Shown here: piece by piece, positions 42,284 through 53,513 of the stretch
Numbering within the stretch: position 1 is the first letter of the stretch
How the letters are laid out: every line of letters starts with the position of its first letter
Assembly (NCBI GenBank): GCA_037126765.1
Contig: JBBCBC010000030.1
Span: 310,001 to 374,000 of the forward strand
Source of the DNA: Stenogyne calaminthoides
Taxonomy: Eukaryota > Streptophyta > Magnoliopsida > Lamiales > Lamiaceae
Direction of reading: 5' to 3'
Length of the DNA: 64,000 nt
Notes under the pieces: generated by a model
What the model was told of the DNA's origin: nothing
The model's input: only the letters and a program-made list of their open reading frames with translations
Database searches by the model: none
Translations under genes and position numbers: made by a program

Positions 42284-44912
42284 TCATAATGACTGAAGAT
42301 GGAATTTCTCAAGTTGGATGACATTTATTTCCTCACCCACTTCTTCCATAAAAGTAGAGTCTGTGAAACGGATCATATATTGGTGGTCTGATAATCTATA
42401 TAGGTTTCCAGATTTAAAAACATCAAAATCACGGATGACAAAGATTCGACCCTCTATTAGTTTGTTCCTGAATCTATGAAGTAACAAATGATGAATGGAA
42501 CTTGAATGAGGCAATCCTGAAATGCATCGGACAAAAACATTGCTTAAAATGAAACCAAATGCTTTCTATCTATAATTCAATTGAACAACTGCTTCATTTT
42601 TCTTACGCGAAAAACATTAGGTTGCATAAGTTGACAACCCAAGATGTTATGATCACAACAATCTCTCATATCATACAAAAAAAATCATGATTTATAAGCA
42701 AATATTCTCTACTGAAACTACCTAATGGACTGTTATTTTTTCTACAGTCACATCCAACAGCTTACACCAAAAAAATATCATCAAACTTATCCTCTTTGGA
42801 TGTAATTATTCTGGAAGGAACAACAACAATCTTAAAAAACAATTAAAACAAATTAAATTAAGAATCCTTTCTTGGAGAGTTCAGAAGATGAGAATCCAAT
42901 AGAAGTGACCAAAAGAGAAAACACCTGTCCTAAGTACCACCACTCTACTTTTTGTCAAAACTCCATACAATTCACCATTAAATCTTAGAAACAGAGGGAA
43001 GCATGGTAGATGGAAATTGGAATTACATGAGAAACCAACGGTTGTGACAAATTCCCAGATAACTAATAATATTCCCAAATAATAAGCCATCTTTTTTTCC
43101 ATGAGATACAAATTAATAATATTATATAAACACTATTTTTCCATCACATGCTCCACAAACACAAATAAAGAGATGAACATGAGATATAGGTTATAAAACT
43201 TACGTGAATTAGAATTTGTGCACTCCATATTATATCAATTTAAGTGTCATAACATTATAGATGATAGGGCAAAGAATCAGTTTAAAGAAGTAATTAAAAG
43301 TTAGCAGGAAAACAGAAATGCACAGACAAATGGTCATCTAGACGAAATGGAATATAATGACTCAAACTCAATAAGACCTTCTCATTCAACATTAAGAAAT
43401 CAACACTCATCACTGATAAGTAGTAAATTATGCATGTTTTTAATATAATAGAGTGCAATTTATTGAGCTCGTTTGTGTTAAGATGACATGATTAATTACT
43501 TATATGTGTTTTGATCGTATTATTCTGCACTTGATCGATTTCTGTGTTTTTAAGTGTATTTAGGTGATTTTTGTGAAAAGTTTTTGGACCAATTATGTTG
43601 TGTGAGGCCCACACTGGATGACCCAGTGCAGGCCCATATTCCAGAATCTGCCAACTAAGGAATCCGGCGGGTGTTAGTGTCTAGAAGGAATGTGATTTGG
43701 AAAAGATTTGGTCAAGGGAGTATATATGGGAAGATTTGATTGGCTGAAGATGGAGGAGATATATGGGCCAATTCGGCCGAATTAGATGCAAGAGGGGAAG
43801 TGGGTCACACCCTAGATATATATAGCACCACTTATTCAAGAAAAAGGAACACGTTGATTTTTACGAAAGTTGGCGAGGAGGCGCACAAAAATCTTCAATT
43901 AGGGAGAGCAATTGGACACGTGAGACGTGCAGTTTTGAGAGTCGTATTTAGTTAGTTTTCCTTTATCCCAACTCCGGGAATTTCTGAACCCATGTTTAAT
44001 GTGATTATTTGATTCGAGACGTTTACGATATTCGTTTTGGGATTGTTTAATTTATCTGTTTCAACTTCTTGCGTGTTTAAATTAATTGATTTAGATTGCC
44101 ATCTAGGTTAGTTGTTTAAATATGTCTGTTAAGTCTAAGCATGTAATCCGTGTAATTGTTATATGTGGAGACTCTTGGTAACAACTAGTGGATTCACTAG
44201 GGTGAATTAGACCAGATTCTTACGGGTCGCGCTAAGTGTACTTGAGAATTTGTTTGCTCTCTATCCTAGGGTTTAATGTTTTAACTGGGTTAAATCTATG
44301 GGCTAACCTAGACTGCTTAGTTAGAAAGGTTTTCTTGAAGGGGCGTCTTTTCAATTAAATATACTTAAGGGATAGGACCGGGAAATTGAAGCGTTTTGAT
44401 CCCCGAGGGGCATTAACCTTGAAAACAAATAAAGCAAACGTCGAGGTCAAAGTGGTCGTGTTAACATGGGGAATGAATGAATCGTGAGTTGGGATACTTG
44501 TTTCTTCTTGATTTTGTTTGCTAAAGCTTCATAGTTATTGTTTGCTTTTTATTATTTGCAATTTAGTTTTTAGAAATCCAATCCATACCCCCCCACTTTT
44601 CGTGTTGCGAGTTTGTCCTCATAAATTCATACGACTAGTATAAGAATTATTCTACGTTCCCTGTGGATCGACCCCTTGCTTGCCACTACTACGAGTTAGT
44701 AGGGTAGATTTGGGTATTTATTTTTGTCGCACCTCGACAGTGCGGTCAATCATCTCTTTATTGCGCTTGAGGTTGTGTTCCTCCCATGTACACAAATGAC
44801 ACACCAGAACCCATTTTGACTCACTATTCATGTCAAGTTCATCTAGAGACACATATTTTGGAACAGTTTTCTTATCCTCACCATCTCTATTTTTTATTAT
44901 TCTATTTTCCAT
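42284..44912 (-). pseudogene. RPA-like (single-strand DNA-binding) gene of the Helitron, broken
   Basis: The first exon starts at the ATG at 44912 and reads KYVSLDELDMNSESKWVLV then WEEHNLKRNKEM, the start of Helitron/plant RPA70-like proteins. A solo LTR (43414-44748) interrupts it at KEM; the frame resumes on the far side as MSVDFLMLNEK, so removing the LTR and one duplication restores continuity. A later piece (42514-42284) reads NKLIEGRIFVIRDFDVFKSG and YRLSDHQYMIRFTDSTF, the RPA OB-fold region. Stops and missing parts lie between. RPA genes are common Helitron cargo. The product would bind single-stranded DNA; this copy is dead. Confidence 0.75.
43414..44748. mobile_element. Solo LTR inside the Helitron RPA-like gene
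   Basis: The 1,335-bp segment starts TGATAAGTAGTAAATTATGC and ends GACAGTGCGGTCA, flanked by ATCAC (43409-43413) and ATCAT (44749-44753). CCCTGTGGATCGACCCC near its end is typical of plant Gypsy LTRs; this affiliation is tentative. No internal retroelement genes remain, so recombination between LTRs is the likely origin. Confidence 0.7.
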
Positions 44913-47669
44913 TGTTTACGAATTGGTATTTTGTGGATAACTGTGCTTTTTTTATAGAGAAAACTAAGACCTCTGGACTTGCCTCTTAAATTTTTTTGGA
45001 CGTGCAGAGAAAACACTTATGTTGAAAAACATAAAGGTAATTGAAAAATGCAGAACAATGACGTGTTTCTTTAAAGAGATTTAATAAAATTTAATAATTA
45101 AGAAAAGAAGAGGAGGAGACATACCAATCCTTCAATAATCCTTTGCATCTCTCTGTGTTGTCTTGATCCGTGGATTATATTTGATTTCTGCAATAATCAT
45201 TTGGTTCCTTTGCTTCCTCCATCATTTCCTACAATTAATAATACAACTAATAATTAAAAAAAAAAGGGAGAGAGTCGGATTTAACGAAGATCCGAACATA
45301 TTGTTACCAGCTTCTTCTGCTGGACTGCTTATTGCCTCCTTGGCCTAATTTGCGATTTCATTTTTCTTTCTTAAACCCTATATTCTGCAATTCCCTTCAG
45401 AGCTTGTGGCCCATACCAGTTAAGCCCGATTAAATTAATCATATAAAGACACTAATCAGCACAACAACTATATTTCTAGAACTTAAGAGTTCAAAAGTAT
45501 ATCACCTTTGAAGTAGCATAAGTTGGGCAGAATAAAACTGTTGATGTTTAAATAGGAAAGAGTTAATATAAATGGAGAAAATATTGCAAGTCTGGTGCAA
45601 ATGCATAAGCAATGAGTTCATAATTATATGTTTCATCATATTTATTAACCTGAATTTATAATATTTTGTTAACCAGATTTGGTGGAGCAATATAGGTAAA
45701 GAAAATCATAGCATTTCTTGGAACACAGTACAAAAGAAAATAGAACATAAAAAAACAGATCAGTTCACGGAAAGTTTGGAGTGAGTCAAGAAGGACAGGG
45801 ATCCAAAATGAGATTTTTCGTCACCTCTTTCTCCTTCTCATCTACCATTTTTCTCTATCCAGTGACAATGTTTGTGTGTCCATAAACAATGACGTGTAAT
45901 AACCTAAAGCATTTTACATTTAAATCTGTTTTTCTCTACACATCAAATAATTATTAAACACGCTGAGGGTAACTTAAATAATTGTTACACACGGTGAGGG
46001 TAACTTAAATCAACTATGTTTTACATACAATATTAAATTTGTAAACAAGAAAATAAACCAATCATAGTTCTTCATAATTTAATATTTCAGTGGCAGATTT
46101 TCTGGAATTGACAACAAAAAACAATTAAGCTACATGAAATTGAGTTTCCTAAATTAACATTTTCCCAATTTTTTTAGCACTTATTGGGTATCACTGTCAA
46201 ACAATCTCCAAAATAAGTCATTATCAATTGCACCACAAAGAAGCATACAAAAGGTTTTATATCATCAGTTCACATGTGAGAAATGAGATGACCTTTACTA
46301 AGAAAAAGTCATCAAATCTAAAATATTCCTTCAATACAATAAAATAGAATTGAGAAATTAATGTAGATAAAGAGGAGTATTGCCTAGCATGAAAGTGAGT
46401 GACATATTAGCTTCTTCTATTCCATCATTTGGCAAGTAAGATAAGGTGAAAGCCCAATTGATAGGAACAACTTTTTCAGGAGTTAGATCTTAAGATAATG
46501 TTATCCTAGATTCTTATGAAAATGTCTATCATCTTGATCTCAATTTTCTGAGTTTCATTTCCCAGAATTTTAAACAAATAAATAAGAAATATAAGACTTC
46601 AAATTAATGCATTCATGTAGGTAGTTATATATATATATATGCATGTAAATGTTGCAGAAATAGTAGTATTGCTATTACCTCTGTGTTCATGATGTTATCT
46701 AAACTCAATCGTGCTAAGAATAAGAGAACATCAGAGTGCAATATAACTATTTGTAACAAATAATTCAGAATACTTAATGATGTTTACCTAGTGAACAGTC
46801 CAATGGAATTTCAAACTGATTCCTATTTGCCTCCATCCGCATCCTATATGCCTCCTATTTGCCTCCATCTTCCACATATCTGGCAAAAAAACAAAAAAAC
46901 AAATCCTTCTTAGACTCCAGCCTTGATTCTGGTAAATAAAAATTACATGGAAACTACGTATATTAAAAGGAAATTCTTAAGTTTACTCAAAAGAAATATT
47001 CTGATTACTTCCCCAAAAATAACATCTGAATTTAATTCTTAAGAAAAGGCCATCGACATAGATTAGATCTCAACAGAACAATTTGTACATAGCAAACTAA
47101 CTAAATCTGTAATCATATAACTCGTTATTCATGTATTTAGGAAAAAAAACAATGGAAATTAAGATCAAATTCTATTCGCGAACAATGTAAAAGACATAAG
47201 AAGATTAAGCATATAACTAAAATGAAAAATCGCCAATGATAGCAGATCTAAACCTATATGAACATACTACAAAAATCTGTTAGCAATGTACACATCTATA
47301 CCTGAGGTTTTGTCCATTATAAAAAATAAATCTCAGCGTAAATAACACCAAACACAAAACCCTAAATTTGGCGCTCCGACACACCAACTGTTTACAGTGA
47401 TCAAACTCAAAACTGAGGAAATCCACCCACTTCTCGTGTTGAAAATACAGTAACCAAACAGATTTGCCACTGCAGGCAATGCTGATCAACACGCACGACG
47501 TCACAGAGTTGCTTTGCAATGGCCCCATTGACGACAGTGAAAAAAGAAACCTCAATCTACACCCACAAATGAGCAAGAACTTTAGGCTATATATAAATAA
47601 ATAGCATAAAATATAGGGAAAAAAGTGTATTCTAAATAGATAAAATGATAAAGAATCTAAAGCCAAACA

Positions 47670-47767
47670 ATTCTAACCACGCCAACAGATGGAACAGCGG
47701 ACGACAATTCAAACTTGTACCCGGGCCTTGCAAGATCTGCAACCATTGCAATCTCTTCTTGTCCAGC
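47670..47767 (-). other. Unidentified exon-like segment in the Helitron
   Basis: After an AG at 47768 the minus strand is open, with protein-like text (AGQEEIAMVADLARPGYKFE then SSAVPSVGVV). I do not recognise the family. It may be another captured exon or part of the same donor as the segment at 48292. Confidence 0.3.
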
Positions 47768-48291
47768 CTAAAATTAACAGTATTAGCGTGAGAAACTAAG
47801 TATTAAACTGTGTAACCGTTACAAACTAAACCTTTAATACTACTTTTATTCATTATTGACATGTTAACCCTACATTGTTTTACAAAATATCATGATATGC
47901 CTTAACAACTACCAATGAAAATATAGATTTACAGTACTCAGAAACAAATTGATAAGAGTGATGATGAGTGTGTTTGAATGTAATATTATATTGTAAAACT
48001 TACAATGACCACGAACTTATTCAATAAAGGTTCACCTAACAAAAAGATCTGAAAAAAATCTGCACAAAGAAAGGAGGAGCCATACAACAATCAATATTTA
48101 GTAACCTATAAAAACAGGAAGAGAAAAACTATAGTTCTTTTCTATATTATTCAAATTATTGCTGAAAATATGAATTTAAGATTTGTTGTTTATGTAATTT
48201 CAGCTCAGGATAGCGTAGAAGAAAACTCTAATTTCAGAAATTATACAACTATATATACTCTCTATCAATTGTAGGATATATATTTAGTTAC

Positions 48292-48342
48292 CTGAGCAAG
48301 GATCACGATTTAACCTTGGACTGCATATTCGCACTCCAACAC
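48292..48342 (-). pseudogene. Captured exon resembling alanine aminotransferase
   Basis: Exactly 51 nt between a 3' splice site (TTTTCAG) and a 5' splice site (GTAACT). It reads VLECEYAVQG-stop-IVILAQ, aligning with the VLKCEYAVRGEIVNIAQ segment near the N-terminus of plant alanine aminotransferase. The conserved Glu codon has become TAA. Exons before and after are not found, so it is an isolated fragment. Similarity over 17 residues is short; I judge it likely because the exon borders also fit. Confidence 0.55.
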
Positions 48343-48589
48343 CTGAAAATAAATGTCGATAATCACTAAGTAGTCAGAATCTTATATGATCCCATTCAAG
48401 CACGAATCCTGGATCCGAAATCAAACTATTCAGAATTAAAGAATCCCAACAAAACTTCATAATTAACTGGCAATAGAATAAACCAATTAAACGAAAACAA
48501 CTATCCAAATCCGGCGAAAGAGAGTACATTAGTTATATTTCTCATAATTAAACGAAAATATCATACTATTAGTTATATTTCACCGTCGT

Positions 48590-48850
48590 CGTTCCCTCGT
48601 CGCATTCACCGCGTCCACCAGTGGCGTCCGTAGATCCGCCACCGAGCGCGGTCCCCCTGTCTGATTCCGCGTCCATCACTGTTGACGTTGTTCCAGATCT
48701 CTTGGCGCATCCGCGGCGACACACACACCGTCGTCGCTGTTTCAGGATCCCCCGTCACATCCGCCGCATCCATCACCGTCGTCGCCGTTCCCTCGTCGCG
48801 TCTGCCGCGTCTGCCTGCGGCGCCTGTAAAATCGCCACTTGAGCTCGGCC
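48590..48850. other. GC-rich segment near the Helitron 5' end
   Basis: Rich in CCGTCGTCG and CGTCCACC; far above the local G+C. TCCGCCGCATCCATCACCGT and related text occur in two or three copies, so it is partly tandem. The overlapping frames (48621-48842, 48682-48915) match nothing known. Could be captured exon or 5'-UTR sequence. Confidence 0.45.
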
Positions 48851-49054
48851 CCTGTTTGATTAATCTGAAAATTAGTGTACATCGTTCTAATTTAGAAGAG
48901 GCGCGGAGAGAATAGGTGAAGAGACGGGTGGCAAAAATAATAAAAATAAATTAGAAAAACTGATTAAAAAATTAGAACAATGACACGTGGCAGAACGATA
49001 GGGCTGACACTTGACGGTATTTTGGAAGTGCACTTCTACTATTATAATATAAGA

Positions 49055-52000
49055 TTTTTCAATATACAAATTTATATGCATAATGCCCCCACCCGTCCCA
49101 TATTTTCAATCAATTATTTATCCAAAACACAATCATCACAGTAAAAGAAGTCGGTACGCCCTAAGAAAAAAAAAAAATAGTAGTGGAGTTTATTGAAGAT
49201 AATCGGGGCATTTTAAATATTGATGAAGTTTAAATGCATTCAGGTCGGACATGAAGATGGTGATCTACCATGGCGGAGGCCTCCCTCAAGATGAAAGTTG
49301 TTTCCAACTATAGCAACAATAGAATTTTTGAAAAATCTACACTAAGAGTGTTTTTGATATCATATCACACACACATATATGTGGAAATCATGAAAAAATC
49401 GCCCAATGATTGTTTTATATAAGACAAATCTTTTTTGCACTTATACATACATAGTTGAATTTGCACGTTATATAATTAAAAAATGCAAATTGTATTTTTT
49501 ACATATATAAAATATTTATAGTGTAATTTTTTTAAAATAATAACAAAACTTTTTTTTTACCTTAAAGTAATAGTTTGGAAAGATTTGTACCTTCGTGTAA
49601 TTTTTTCTAAAATTTAAACATATAAATTTTCTTGTTTTACAACATGTGTTTGATCTGATGGATGGGGCAGGTGAACTGCATTAATAAAAAATCATGAATT
49701 CTAACTCTTATGTCTACACCTGATTATGATTTATGAACTTGCCACACATTTGTCTTGTATGATTTACCAATTATACTAATTTACAGACTATGGATCTAAA
49801 CTCCATTCTTAAATAATAAAAATATAAATTTTCTTATTAAAAAATTGAATGGCATGGTTTATAAGGCACTCAAGATGTCTGAAAAGGCATTACTTATTTC
49901 CTAATTGAATGAACCATTTATTGCACCGACTAACAGACCAAAGTGAAAAAAAAACCCAATTTTTCTCTGTGTATAAACATACTTATTTTATTTGTGATAA
50001 ATCAAATGAAAAAAAAAAAAAAAAAAGATGATCATGACAAACTTTTTCATCGTGGAATCATTGAATCAACTAATATAGTAGTTTTAAATTGTGTCCACGA
50101 CAAGAGTGGAATCAACAACGATTTTTAAAAGTGTCAATGAATTAAAGCATTTAATTAAGACCTCAACAAGAGTAGTATTTTTCAATGTCTTGGTCTAAAT
50201 TATAAAAGTCGAATTTCTAATTATTTATGATGCTTGAATGAAAAATATATAATTATGTTGACTTTAATCTGAAGAGGTCAATTCATTAAACAAAGTACCA
50301 AATGTCCCTTCATTTGCAGGCTTCTACTAAAAGAGTGAAAATATTAATTAATGTATATATGCAGGCCAGTTCTAATATTTTTTTATATATATTTATATAT
50401 TTCTTTTCTTTTTATGTAGGTAAATGGCCATTTTCATGCAGTTGAAATTGCATTTCAACCCCATTTAAAAAATAATTTCAAGGACTGACTTTCTAGTTTC
50501 TTCAGTTATAGATATCGCATGCGCCAGACATAATTCAGAAAACAAATAAATAAGTACATATATATATATATATATTATATATATAACCTCTGTGTCAAAA
50601 AGACAAAAAGTATATAGGTTTATATTATCCTATATATTTTAAGTGTTGAAAATAAAAAAGACAGTTCTACACTCATTTTTCTTGATAGTTATTTATAAAG
50701 AGCCAGGAGCTGCCTTTTAGAAGATTTCTTGTACTGGACATATATATTAATTCAATACAAAATTCTTTATTGTCAAAAAATATATAGTATAAAGTTTCTT
50801 GTGAAAAATGAAATATTAAAATTCTTAATGCCTGGTTAGATTGCGTTTGAATCAATATTTATTTCAAAATCATAATAAGATTGTATTTTATTGAATAATA
50901 TTATATTACAAGAAATCTGAAATCATTAAATTCTAATCTTGTCATATAATTAAGTGGTGAAGATTTTTAAGATCTAGCTAATTAAGATGAAGTCACTATT
51001 GTGTCCTTCTTTTTTAAAATTCTCTTCTTCAATTAAATAATAAAGTACTATAGTAGTAGTTTATTGAAGACTTGGAAATAAATATTGATATAAATGCTTT
51101 CAAGTCGGACATGCAACTGATCTACCATGACTCATTTACTCGGAGCTAAGTTGATCCAATATAGCAACAATAGAATCTTTTGAAAAATCTACACTAAGTT
51201 TTTTATCATATCACACACACATATACGTATTTATGATGACAAAAACTTATATATTACCATGGCTCATTTCTGACAAGTTTTAATATGATTAAAATTGAAA
51301 AATCCATTTCAAAGTGTTAAAATATCAATGCCCAATCATCCCAAAAAAATAAAAAAATGATTTCTCAATCAACACTCATCTCTCTTAAAATATTTCTTTA
51401 ATTATACTAAAAACCCCGGTTACTTTTAACTATAAAAGATATGTTTAATAACTTGCGACGAAATTTTCATATGTAAAGACATCAGACAAATTAAAGACAA
51501 ATTAACACTCACTCATTTTAAATGTTAATAATAATGGTGAGAGGGGTGATTAATCACCTTGGGTCAATACTTCACCCGAAATGACAGAAGTACTCTCATC
51601 ACCCCCGGTGAATTTGGTCAAATAACGATGTCCAAATGTTAAAGCATGCACAATAATATTTTATTTCATCGTGAAATCGTCTCACACATGTCTCTAAAAA
51701 TGTATTATTGGATCTTCTAAAACTAAACCGAAATAAAACATTGTTTTATAGTAATTATGAAAATCTCCAAATAAGTTTTATTTAAGCTTTGGGGGGTTCC
51801 AACCAACCAAGTGATAAAATAATTGAGATAAAGAGATAATATAGAACTTGAACGCACACCTCCAAAATGATATAATTAATAATATATAAAAAGATTCGGG
51901 GTCAAAATGCAATACCTTTGGTGGACCATCCAAGCTCCCGAAAGCTCACTTCCAATATAAATAATAAAAAGATAAGAAATGAATGGAAGCAACAAAAGGG

Positions 52001-52452
52001 ACAACTGGCTTGCGCTGACCAATCAGAGAAATATCCGCATGTATACGGTTAGTACGTTAACCCACCCAACCCCACCATCCAGCCACACGCTACATCCACA
52101 TTACTCGATCCTTGATCCGAATATCAAGATCATCCGAATATCAAGATATTAAAAAAGATAATTTGTGGCACACTTGTATGAGACGATCTTCCTATAAGAC
52201 AAAATATTTAGTGTGCTACTTTAATATTTTGAAAGATGTGTGAGATGATTTGTGATAATTTGTAGTCCATCTCATGTGTACGAATTTTTGTCTAGTAATT
52301 TTAAAATGTGTACATAATCATTAATAAAAGATAAAAATTAAAAACGAGAGGGGGAGCAAAAAATCATAAGTGAAATTTCTTTACAATATAATATTTTGTT
52401 TGTTCCGGGTCACTATGAAATTGTCTCACTTAAGTGTACCTCTTTTTTAAAA
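49055..52452. other. Gene-poor region with a diverged direct repeat
   Basis: 49183-49387 and 51054-51236 share GGAGTTTATTGAAGA-like starts, AGGTCGGACATG, TGATCTACCATG, ATAGCAACAATAGAATC and CATATCACACACACATATA, about 1.87 kb apart. No gene is supported; the rest is AT-rich, with a (TA)n tract at 50560-50585. Confidence 0.6.
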
Positions 52453-52677
52453 TAATACTCCATCTGTCCTACAAGACTTTGTATACTTACATTTTTTCTC
52501 ATGTTTTAGCGAGTGAATTATTTATTAGTATTTAAAATAATAAAATAACTGTTAAAGTGAACTATGATTGTTTTATCCCTCCTCTATTATACGATTGATT
52601 TAAAATTATTTTATCATTTTAAGTAGTAATAAAAAAACTTACTTGCTAAAATATGAACCAAATAGCAAAGTCTTGAA
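52453..52677. mobile_element. Stowaway MITE, right end degraded
   Basis: Starts ACTCCATCTGTCCTACAAGA and has the Stowaway interior (CATGTTTTAGCGAGTGAA, TGAACTATGATTG). The right end has AGCAAAGTCTTG but not the terminal GGACGGAG. Confidence 0.7.
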
Positions 52678-53210
52678 AAAAGAAAAAAAGTAGTAGTTAG
52701 GAAATGGAATTACCTGATACATCAATGGGATAAATGTTTATGAGACAAAAGATAATTTAAAATTTTTTCATTATTCAAAAAATTTAAATAATTTTTTAAT
52801 ATTTGAAAAATGTCATAAACTTTCGGAATGGAATAAAAGTATCAAAATTTTAATTTTAAATCTGTAAATTTTGACATAAAAAATAAAGTATGTCAATATT
52901 ACATATCGATATCAATTTTTATCGATATACAAATAAATATATTAAAAATTGAAAAAATTATTATAAAGATTTTTTTTTTCGATATAAAAAAAAAATTAAA
53001 ATTTTTTATATTTTTATAATAAATAATCAAAATTTTTCGATAAAATTAATAAATTTAAAATTATTTAAATTTTAAATAAAAAAAATTTATTTATTTCGAT
53101 ATTGAATCAAAATAGTAATTAATAGTAGTAGTACTACTTATTTTTCAAAAATAAATAAACTAAAAGAAAAAGAAATTTAAAAATCGGAAGGCCACAAAAT
53201 AAAGGTCCTG
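52678..53210. other. AT-rich upstream region of the MAP kinase gene
   Basis: Very AT-rich, with poly-A/T tracts and no recognised repeat or gene. Probably distal promoter. Confidence 0.5.
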
Positions 53211-53216
53211 TATAAA
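53211..53216 (+). promoter_or_regulatory. Putative TATA box of the MAP kinase gene
   Basis: TATAAA in CCTGTATAAAATCG, about 300 bp before the start codon, followed by a pyrimidine-rich CCTCTCTCCTCACC leader, as is common in plant genes. Confidence 0.5.
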
Positions 53217-53513
53217 ATCGTCTAACGTTCACCTATTTCCTCTCTCCTCACCGTCAGATTTCCCAAACCCAACTATTCCAACTTTCTCAAATTTATTCAA
53301 AAATTACCGGCAGTCGGTCGTTCAGCAGAGGCGGCGGCGAAAGGTGCAGTGTAGTTGTTTCCGGCGGTGGATGCAGCCGCAGTTCGCGTGAACAGTAAAT
53401 CGGTCGATTTTTTGAATTTGTTGGTTTTCGTTTTCCTTTTACTCGAGACGAAGATTTTTGCTTTGATCTGATTTGACAGAGTTGAGACAGTGTTTACGGT
53501 TGAAAAAGGAAGG

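Larger units (their letters stand above)
42031..49054 (-). mobile_element. Helitron, 7.0 kb, non-autonomous, with captured sequence
   Basis: On the minus strand the 5' end is A|TCTTATATTATAATAGTAG at 49054, the canonical Helitron TC start. The 3' end is GCCTGTGCATCGCACGGGC (stem-loop), then TTAGAT and CTAG|T at 42034-42031, the canonical CTRR end between A and T. Inside are an RPA-like gene remnant, a solo LTR, an exon resembling alanine aminotransferase, and a GC-rich segment near the 5' end. I find no Rep endonuclease or helicase, so it depends on an autonomous Helitron. 44913-47670 has no recognisable coding text apart from a TTTGCCTCC repeat near 46828. Confidence 0.85.

Noticed and set aside
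47280..47666. 128-codon hydrophobic minus-strand frame in the Helitron
   Set aside because: Phe/Leu-rich text typical of AT-rich intron DNA; no domain or splice-consistent neighbours.
50560..50585. (TA)n tract as a possible element end
   Set aside because: A simple microsatellite with no associated terminal repeats.
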